A stretch of DNA of 36,493 bases from Kofleriaceae bacterium (GTDB lineage Bacteria > Myxococcota_A > Polyangia > Haliangiales > Haliangiaceae), in assembly GCA_013368795.1 (NCBI GenBank), contig JABFXX010000453.1, positions 1 to 36,493 of the forward strand, given 5' to 3'. This document shows, piece after piece, positions 30,958 to 36,493 of the stretch. A program made the translations under genes and the position numbers. Under the pieces are notes generated by a model. It was not told where the DNA came from, did not search any database, and saw only the letters and a program-made list of their open reading frames with translations. The stretch's first letter is position 1. Each line of letters begins with the position of its first letter.

Positions 30958-32238
30958 TCAGGCCACCGGCACGCCGGTGTAGCGCGCGCGAGGCCGGAGC
31001 AAGAAGCCGGCAGCGCGCTGCTCGAGCACGTGCGCGAGCCAGCCGGCGCTGCGTGCGATCGCGAACAGACCCGAGCCTGCAGCGGGCTCTGCGCCGAGCG
31101 CGCCGACGAGCGCGGTCAGCCCGACGTCGACGGTCGGCTTCGCACTCTCGTCTCTGGAGCGCTCCATCGCGTCGATCACGGCGAGCAGCGTGCGCGCGCG
31201 ACGCAGGCCGGGCCCTTGCTTTGCTTTCTCGACGAGCTCGGTCGCGAGTCCGAGCAGCGGCGCCGTCCGCGGATCGCCCTGGGGATAGAGCGGGTGGCCG
31301 AAGCCCGGCGGCACGTCGCCCTTCTTGCGCAGCGCGCGGACGGCGGCGCGTGCCTCCGTCGGTGCGCCGATCTCGTCGACGAACTTCGCGATCGTCTCGG
31401 CGGCGGAGCCGTGGCGAGGCCCCGACAGCGTCGCGAGCGCGGCGGCGATGCACGCGTACGGATCGGCGTCGGTCGAGGCCGCGATCCGTGCGGCGAAGCT
31501 CGACGCGTTGAGCTCGTGATCGGCGAGCACGACGAGTGCGACGTCGATGATGCTCGCCGCGGTGTCGTCGAGGCCGAGCGCGCGTGCTGCGATCGCGGCG
31601 ACGCTCGGTGCGCCGAGCGCGCGTGTGACGGTCGCCGCCGCGGCGGTGAAGTCCGGCGCGAGTGCCGCCGCGAGCAGCGGGATCACGGCGCGGCCGCGCG
31701 CGACGATCGAATCCGGTCGCCCATCGAGGCGCTGCGGATCGCCGAGGGCGGCGACCTGCAACAGGAGCGGCATCACGTCGAGTGGCCGCGCGCCATGCGG
31801 CACGATCTTGCCCAGCTGTGCCATCGCGACCGCGCTGCGCGGCCACGTCACCGGCTCCGTCGGCAAATATCCGAACCAGAGCAGCTCCGCGACATTCTCG
31901 AACCGAACTCCTTCGTCGGCGAGCGTCGTAGCCAGCTGCCCGCGATAGGCGGGACCGCGCGCCGTGATCGCCGTGATCGCGGAATCGAGTACGGGCTCGC
32001 CCCAGCGCAGCGCTCCGGCGGCGACGGCACCGTGCCCGGCCCTCGCATCTCGCCGCACCCGCAGCCGTTCGAGATCCGCGAGCGCATACAGGCGGGGCCG
32101 ACCGTGCGACCCGGGCACGCTCCTCACCTGGCCGCGGCTGACGTACGCGTACAAGGACCTCTGCTGGATCCCGAGATGCTTCGCCGCCGTCTCCGAGTCC
32201 ACCCAATGTTGATCGTCGATTCTACGTTGATCAACCAT
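30958..32238 (-). CDS. Citrate synthase-like protein with N-terminal HTH
   Basis: This 426-aa protein has an N-terminal winged or excisionase-type helix-turn-helix (WVDSETAAKHLGIQQRSLYAYV and PGSHGRPRLYALADLERLR, about 12-62), then a complete citrate synthase fold. The catalytic positions are PRHGS (first His), GFGHPLYPQGDPR (second His) and a TVDVGL segment for the Asp. The canonical Leu-His-Gly-Gly loop is Pro-Arg-His-Gly-Ser. A transcription-factor-like domain fused to citrate synthase suggests regulation by or of the pathway, possibly of the divergent citrate synthase gene. The start at 32238 follows TAAGGT by 7 nt; a GTG at 32247 is possible. Confidence 0.88.
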   Translation of the reverse strand: MVDQRRIDDQHWVDSETAAKHLGIQQRSLYAYVSRGQVRSVPGSHGRPRLYALADLERLRVRRDARAGHGAVAAGALRWGEPVLDSAITAITARGPAYRGQLATTLADEGVRFENVAELLWFGYLPTEPVTWPRSAVAMAQLGKIVPHGARPLDVMPLLLQVAALGDPQRLDGRPDSIVARGRAVIPLLAAALAPDFTAAAATVTRALGAPSVAAIAARALGLDDTAASIIDVALVVLADHELNASSFAARIAASTDADPYACIAAALATLSGPRHGSAAETIAKFVDEIGAPTEARAAVRALRKKGDVPPGFGHPLYPQGDPRTAPLLGLATELVEKAKQGPGLRRARTLLAVIDAMERSRDESAKPTVDVGLTALVGALGAEPAAGSGLFAIARSAGWLAHVLEQRAAGFLLRPRARYTGVPVA

Positions 32239-32270
32239 ACGTTCCACCTTACACCTCGGATCAAGAGGTG
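32226..32270. promoter_or_regulatory. Divergent control region of the two citrate synthase genes
   Basis: The 35-bp gap between start codons, with flanking coding bases, contains three elements. GTTGATCAAC (32226-32235) is a perfect palindrome with a direct repeat of GTTGATC 20 bp away. CACCTC-N7-GAGGTG (32252-32257 and 32265-32270) is an inverted repeat whose right arm is the Shine-Dalgarno sequence of the plus gene. TAAGGT (minus, 32251-32246) is a -10 ending 7 nt before the HTH gene start. The HTH-citrate synthase could bind here. Confidence 0.5.
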
Positions 32271-32273
32271 ACC

Positions 32274-33368
32274 ATGAGCGATGTGAAGAGCTCCGGCCTG
32301 GACGGCATCGTATTTGCCGACACGGCTATCTCGGACGTCGATGGGGAGCGTGGCCGACTCGTGATTGCGGGCTCCGATGTGGAGCAACTCGCAGCCGAGG
32401 GTGGATTCGAATCGGCCGCAACACGTGTACTCGCCGCCGGCGGTTGGGACCCAGGTCCCGACTTGCGCACGGCGCTCGCGACCGCTCGCGCGCAAGCGTG
32501 GGAGATGCTGCCGCGCCTCGGCGACGCCCTGCAGGCGACCGACGGCATGGACGCGCTCCGCGCCGCGCTCGCGCATCTGCGCTCGACCGGGGACGACGCC
32601 GCGGACGCGGTCGCCGCGATCGGTGCCGCGCCGGTGTTCGTAGCAGCCTGGTCGCGCAAACGTTCGGGCGCCGCGCCGGTCGCGCCCGACGCCAAGCTCG
32701 ATCATGCGGCCGACTATCTCCGCATGACGATCGGCAAGCCGCCGACGCTCGACGCGTCGCGCGCGCTCGACGCCTATCTCGTGACCGTGATCGATCACGG
32801 CATGAACGCGTCGACGTTCGCGGCGCGCGTCGTCACGTCGACGGCGTCCGACCTCATCTCGGCCGTCGTCGCTGCGGTCGGCGCGCTCAAGGGCCCGCTG
32901 CACGGCGGCGCGCCCGGTCCCGTGCTCGACATGCTCGACGCGATCGGCGAGCCGTCTCGCGCAGAGCAGTGGCTGCTCGGCGAGCTCGCCGCGGGCCGCC
33001 GCATCATGGGCATGGGCCATCGCATCTATCGCGTGCGCGATCCGCGCGCGGCCGTCCTCGAGACGGCGGTCAAGTCGCTCGCGTCCGAACGACTCGCGCT
33101 CGCGCGCGGTGTCGAAGCCGCGGCGGCGAAGATCCTCGCGGAGCGACGCCCCGATCGTCCACTCGCGGCCAACGTCGAGTTCTACACGGCCGTCCTCCTC
33201 GACGCCGTCGGCCTGCCGCGCGAGCAGTTCTCGTCGACGTTCGCGGTCGGCCGCATCGCCGGCTGGTCGGCGCACGTCCTCGAGCAGCGCCGCACCGGCC
33301 GGCTCGTGCGCCCGCAGTCGAAGTACGTCGGCCCGATGCCGGCCGCGCCTTCGCCGACGACGGCGTAG
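32274..33368 (+). CDS. Citrate synthase family protein
   Basis: This 364-aa protein condenses oxaloacetate (or another oxoacid) with acetyl-CoA if it is a true citrate synthase. It has KGPLHGGAPG (first His), GMGHRIYRVRDPR (second His and binding Arg) and NVEFYTAVLLDAVGLP, where the usual catalytic Asp is Glu. VIDHGMNASTFAAR is the conserved helical segment. It could be a methylcitrate synthase or a citrate synthase; the sequence alone does not decide. The ATG at 32274 has AGAGGTG 3 nt upstream. It is divergent from the HTH-citrate synthase, 35 bp between start codons. Confidence 0.88.
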   Translation: MSDVKSSGLDGIVFADTAISDVDGERGRLVIAGSDVEQLAAEGGFESAATRVLAAGGWDPGPDLRTALATARAQAWEMLPRLGDALQATDGMDALRAALAHLRSTGDDAADAVAAIGAAPVFVAAWSRKRSGAAPVAPDAKLDHAADYLRMTIGKPPTLDASRALDAYLVTVIDHGMNASTFAARVVTSTASDLISAVVAAVGALKGPLHGGAPGPVLDMLDAIGEPSRAEQWLLGELAAGRRIMGMGHRIYRVRDPRAAVLETAVKSLASERLALARGVEAAAAKILAERRPDRPLAANVEFYTAVLLDAVGLPREQFSSTFAVGRIAGWSAHVLEQRRTGRLVRPQSKYVGPMPAAPSPTTA

Positions 33369-33383
33369 CAACGCCGACGTTCA

Positions 33384-33401
33384 CTCGGCCGCTTCGCCGA
33401 G
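33384..33401. terminator. Hairpin between convergent genes
   Basis: CTCGGC pairs with GCCGAG around a CGCTTC loop. It sits between two convergent genes but has no T tract, so intrinsic termination is uncertain. Confidence 0.3.
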
Positions 33402-33418
33402 CGCCGACGGACGCGCGG

Positions 33419-34402
33419 TCACTCGCCTTGTCCCGCGATGCCGGTGACGAGGATGTAGTGCTTGCCGGTGACGAACACGCGCCGGTGATGCTGCTGCAAG
33501 TACTTGCGGTAGAACGCGACGTCCTTGACGAGCAGGCCGAGCTCGGGCTGGCGGTAGTTCTTCATCCGCGTCCCGTGCTCGACCTCGCCATCGACGTAGC
33601 GCGAGTTCGGGAAGCCGAGGATGACCGCGCCATCCGGCGCGAGGTGATCCTGGACGATGCGACGCACGAGCTCGCGATCGTCGACACCGGGGCTCTGCAG
33701 GGTCCCGATCGACAGCACGAGATCGAACTTGCCGAGACCGAGCGCGCCGAGCTCGTTCACGTCGGCGACGTGGAGCTCGACGTTGTCGCCGGCAAAACGC
33801 TCGCGCGCCTTCGCGATCGCCGACGCGCTGTGATCGACGCCGACGAGCTTCGCGTTTCGCAATCCCGGCACGCGCGCGCGTAGCAGCGCGAGCTCGTCGC
33901 CGGTGTTGACGCCGAGATCGAGGACGCGTGCGCCGGGCTTCAGCGCGACGCGGTCGAGCGCATCGGTCATGTCGAGGACAAAGCCCGGATCCTCGAGCTT
34001 CGTGATCCGCGCGAACTCCGAATCGGTTCCGTAGCGCTCGGTCGGAGCCGCCTCGCGGTCGCCGAGCGCCGCGGAATCGCGCGTGCGTGCGAGCCGCTCG
34101 AACACGAGCCGCACGAACCGATCGTCGATCGCGCGCGGCGTGAGCAGGCGCAGCCCGAGCCGCTCCGCCAGATCGACCCAGACGCGAAATGGCCGATGCA
34201 CGTAGGAGACGCCGTCGATCGCGACGCGCTCTCCCGCGTACAGCCCTCGTCCTCGATCCGGATCGAGCACTTCGATCTCGATCCGGGTCGCTCCGCGCGC
34301 GAGCTCTTGCTCGAGGTGCTCGAGGATCTGCAGCAAGGAGGAGGCGGCGACGTTCACGGCGTGCTCGGACTGGTTATTGCGCGATCGAGCCGAGTTGGCC
34401 AC
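33419..34402 (-). CDS. SAM-dependent methyltransferase
   Basis: This 327-aa class I methyltransferase has motif I RVLDLGVNTGDE (159-170), motif II LVGVDHSASAIAKARERFA, and motif IV with FDLVLSIGTLQS. An N-terminal region of about 130 residues precedes the core and contains a segment (ELARGATRIEIEVLDPDRG) of unknown role. The C-terminus (GFPNSRYVDGE, KNYRQPELGLLVKDVAFYRKYL) probably binds the acceptor; the acceptor is not predictable. The start codon is a GTG at 34402. It is downstream of and in the same direction as the repeat protein gene. Confidence 0.85.
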   Translation of the reverse strand: MANSARSRNNQSEHAVNVAASSLLQILEHLEQELARGATRIEIEVLDPDRGRGLYAGERVAIDGVSYVHRPFRVWVDLAERLGLRLLTPRAIDDRFVRLVFERLARTRDSAALGDREAAPTERYGTDSEFARITKLEDPGFVLDMTDALDRVALKPGARVLDLGVNTGDELALLRARVPGLRNAKLVGVDHSASAIAKARERFAGDNVELHVADVNELGALGLGKFDLVLSIGTLQSPGVDDRELVRRIVQDHLAPDGAVILGFPNSRYVDGEVEHGTRMKNYRQPELGLLVKDVAFYRKYLQQHHRRVFVTGKHYILVTGIAGQGE

Positions 34403-34453
34403 GAGATGGACGTGGAGATGGATACGCGCGCTCGAGCTTGCACCGGGCCTGGC

Positions 34454-36493
34454 TCAGGCGAGCTTCTGATCGTGCAGCGCGAGCGCTGCCGTATCGGGCA
34501 GCTGCGTCGCCTGGCCTTCGCTATCGGCGAACAGCTTCGTCGAGCCATCGAGCCTCGCATCGAGCGACTGCGCCGCGATGATGTGCACGAGCTGCCTGGC
34601 CCTGGCGACGATCGACTCCGCGAACGGATGCCCCTTGATCTGCGTCCACGGCACGATTCGTAGCGTCGCGCCGGCCGTCGACACGACATCGACGATCGTC
34701 GCGCCATCGTAGGGCGCAGCCGCCGGCAAGCGTCGCGCGACGACGCCGACGATCTCGCCCCATGGCACGAGCTTCACGAGACCGTCCTCGCGACGCGCGT
34801 TGATGCCCGCGCCGGACAGCTCCGCCGTCAGCACCGCGTAATTGATCGCACCGCGAACCTGCTCGGGCAGCTCGACAGGCTTATCCACAGACTTCTCGAG
34901 CGGCTTCTCGAGCGGCTTGTACTCGCTGGTCTTCGCATCGGCGGCCTTTGATGTACGCGGGATGTGCTGCGAGTACGTGCCCGACGGCCGCGATCCCGGC
35001 GAGGTCGCGTTGGTGGGTGGGATGCTCGACGACGACGAGCGCGTTGCCGGCGGGATGCTCGACGACGCGGAGCGCGTTGCCGGCGGGATGCTCGACGACG
35101 CGGAGCGCGTTGCCGGCGGGATGCTCGACGACTCGGAGCGCGTTGCCGGCGGGATGCTCGATGACTCGGAGCGCGTTGCCGGCGGGATGCTGGACCACGC
35201 GGAGCGCGTTGCCGGCGGGATGCTCGACGACGAGGAGCGCGTCGGCACGTTGGCCGGCGGCTGCGAATCCGCGTGTGCACGCGCGGCCTCTCCGATGGAG
35301 CTCGGCAGCGTACCGGACGCCTGGGCGATGGGCAGATCCGAGTCGGTGATCGGCATCGAGCCCGAGCCCTCCGTGCTGGCGCGCCGATCGGAGAGCGCCG
35401 GCAGCGAGCCGGAGCCCGACGCGCTCGTCGATGCGGGCAGCACGCTTGCCATCGGCGGCGGCAGCGTCTTGTGCTTCTCGCCCGCCAACGGCGCCGCGGA
35501 CTGCGCCCGCGAGCGCGCGCCTGCGAGCGTCGCCGGCGGCAACGTTTGCGTCCTCGCGTCTCTGCTCACCACCGGTGGGCTCGTTGGTGTTGTCGTCCTC
35601 GCCGTCGCCGGTGAGCTCGGCGTTGTCGTCCGCGCCATCGCGGGCGAATTCGTCGGCGTCGTCGTTCTGGCGAACGCGGGCGAATTCGTCGGCGTCGTCG
35701 TTCTGGCGAACGCGGGCGAATTCGTCGGCGTTGCCGTTCTGGCGAACGCGGGCGAGTTCGTCGGCGTCGTCGTTCTGGCGAACGCGGGCGAATTCGTGGG
35801 CGTCGTTGTTCTCGTGATCGCGGGCGGCGGGAACGAGGCCGTCCTCGTCGTCGGGGTGATCGCAGGTGGAATCGTCTGCGTCTTCGCGCTGGCGATCGCG
35901 GGTGCGTCTGGCGCGAGGACGGGCGGGATCGTCGCGGACTTCGCGACCGGCGCGTCCGCGGCGAGAGCAGGTGGGATCGTCGGTGACTTCGCGACCGGTG
36001 GCGGCAGCGTCTGGCGCGAGCCCATCGGCGGCGTCGACGTCGCGGTCGACGAGTCGGTCGCGAGAGCGGGCGGGAGGGTCGGCGACTTCGCGATCGGCGG
36101 CGGCAGCGTCTGACGCGAGCCCATCGGCGGCGTCGACGTCGCGGTCGGCGAGTCGGTCGCGAGAGCGGGCGGGATGGTCGGCGACTTCACCGGCGGCGGC
36201 AACGTCTGGCGCGAGCCCTGTGGCGCCGTCGACGTCGAGGTCGGTTGCGCGGCGAGCACGTCGGCGAGGCCCTCCGCGGTGATGCTCGGCATCGGCACGC
36301 CCGCCATCGACGGAGACTTCTTGCGCGGCGGCAGGTCGGCATCGGGCGGCGGCGCAAACGCGCTCGCCGGAAGCGGCTCGGGCGCGTGAGCGGCGACCGA
36401 CGGCGACTTCTTGTGGAAGTGGAGTCCGACTTCCGGAGGTGCGATCGACGGCGGCGGCTCCTCGCGCGTCAGCGGCGCGCTGCCGCCGGTCGG
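34454..36493 (-). CDS. Large low-complexity Pro/Ser/Thr repeat protein, partial (N-terminus outside window)
   Basis: The minus-strand frame is open from the window edge to a TGA at 34454-34456, about 679 residues visible. Most of it is low-complexity: about 33-residue units with SRQTLPPP and KSPTIPPALATDS, a 12-residue repeat (RTTTPTNSPAFA) about five times, and a 10-residue repeat (SIPPATRSxS) about seven times. A basic, Lys/Glu-rich hinge follows. The C-terminal 150 residues are a compact, non-repetitive domain (RGAINYAVLTAELSGAGIN, KLVPWGEIVGVVARRLP, RIVPWTQIKGHPF) found as one globular unit with two similar VPW segments. The disordered repeats suggest a scaffold or surface protein. Function unknown. 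Confidence 0.75.
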   Translation of the reverse strand, partial: PTGGSAPLTREEPPPSIAPPEVGLHFHKKSPSVAAHAPEPLPASAFAPPPDADLPPRKKSPSMAGVPMPSITAEGLADVLAAQPTSTSTAPQGSRQTLPPPVKSPTIPPALATDSPTATSTPPMGSRQTLPPPIAKSPTLPPALATDSSTATSTPPMGSRQTLPPPVAKSPTIPPALAADAPVAKSATIPPVLAPDAPAIASAKTQTIPPAITPTTRTASFPPPAITRTTTPTNSPAFARTTTPTNSPAFARTATPTNSPAFARTTTPTNSPAFARTTTPTNSPAMARTTTPSSPATARTTTPTSPPVVSRDARTQTLPPATLAGARSRAQSAAPLAGEKHKTLPPPMASVLPASTSASGSGSLPALSDRRASTEGSGSMPITDSDLPIAQASGTLPSSIGEAARAHADSQPPANVPTRSSSSSIPPATRSAWSSIPPATRSESSSIPPATRSESSSIPPATRSASSSIPPATRSASSSIPPATRSSSSSIPPTNATSPGSRPSGTYSQHIPRTSKAADAKTSEYKPLEKPLEKSVDKPVELPEQVRGAINYAVLTAELSGAGINARREDGLVKLVPWGEIVGVVARRLPAAAPYDGATIVDVVSTAGATLRIVPWTQIKGHPFAESIVARARQLVHIIAAQSLDARLDGSTKLFADSEGQATQLPDTAALALHDQKLA
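35025..35246. repeat. 30-bp tandem repeat encoding SIPPATRSxS
   Basis: About seven near-identical 30-bp units in frame with the minus-strand repeat protein. They differ mainly at one codon (Ala, Glu, Ser or Trp). Confidence 0.8.
35642..35822. repeat. 36-bp tandem repeat encoding RTTTPTNSPAFA
   Basis: Five in-frame 36-bp units with only a few base changes. They sit in the middle of the minus-strand repeat protein. Confidence 0.8.
36015..36240. repeat. About 99-bp repeats encoding SRQTLPPP/KSPTIPPALATDS units
   Basis: Three longer units at 36018, 36117 and 36213 (periods 99 and 96 bp) lie near the window edge, in frame with the same protein. Confidence 0.65.

Noticed and set aside
33369..33418. 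Possible terminator between the citrate synthase and methyltransferase genes
   Set aside because: Kept only as a low-confidence feature because the stem is 6 bp and no T tract follows.
34842..36113. Plus-strand frame of 423 codons with repeats (VGVVVLANAGEF) opposite the low-complexity protein
   Set aside because: The repeats force an open frame on both strands. The minus frame continues beyond both ends, has a compact C-terminal domain and is co-oriented with the next gene, so it is preferred.

Overview
This is a G+C-rich bacterial chromosome segment that looks like Myxococcota (the former Deltaproteobacteria, myxobacteria). The signs are many lipoproteins with lipoboxes, two Pkn-type Ser/Thr kinases, MYXO-CTERM-like C-terminal tags, an IgGFc-binding-type surface protein, Cys-rich repeat proteins, and a citrate synthase with an N-terminal helix-turn-helix. 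No tRNA, rRNA, CRISPR array, insertion sequence or integrase was recognised. The family placement is inference from content, not a database match.

Layout. 1-717: a Cys-rich repeat lipoprotein, cut by the window edge. 972-2506: rpsB-tsf. 2593-13275: mostly secreted or lipid-anchored proteins of unknown function, a 67-aa Cys-rich secreted microprotein, a tandem-fused MYXO-CTERM protein, an RCC1 pseudogene and a membrane Ser/Thr kinase. 13300-15970: a Sel1-like lipoprotein, an archaeal/eukaryotic-type prolyl-tRNA synthetase and a zinc-ribbon protein. 15970-18313 (minus): an EF-G paralogue with its own promoter, a possible leader peptide and a terminator. 18397-21867 (minus): the most interesting locus. 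22128-23084: a lipid-anchored trypsin-like protease. 23081-24927 (minus): two paralogous membrane proteins with a 29-aa micro-ORF between them. 25019-28914: pyrH, frr, a two-TM protein and a second kinase. 28948-33368: an SDR fragment, GNAT, Nudix, a lamin-tail-like protein and two divergent citrate synthase homologues. 33419-36493 (minus): a methyltransferase and a low-complexity repeat protein cut by the window edge.

Main discovery candidate. Five genes at 21867-18397 form one minus-strand operon: an S26 signal peptidase-like protein, a 46-aa peptide with five Cys clustered behind an AGA/C junction, a MauD/TlpA-like thioredoxin, an ABC exporter without a peptidase domain, and a MauE-like redox membrane protein. 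The last three overlap by 4 bp at each junction. A hairpin with a T-rich tail separates the peptide gene from the export genes. This reads as a system that makes, cleaves, oxidises and exports a disulfide-rich peptide. The divergent protease gene at 22128 carries the same upstream element (ACCTGTAAC-N7-GYTACA) at a similar distance, so the two units are probably co-regulated.

Two wider patterns stand out. At twelve genes a -10-like hexamer (mostly TANNNT) ends 7-9 nt before the start codon, which suggests frequent leaderless transcription. The usual rpsB-tsf-pyrH-frr cluster is split, with about 22.5 kb of unrelated genes between tsf and pyrH.
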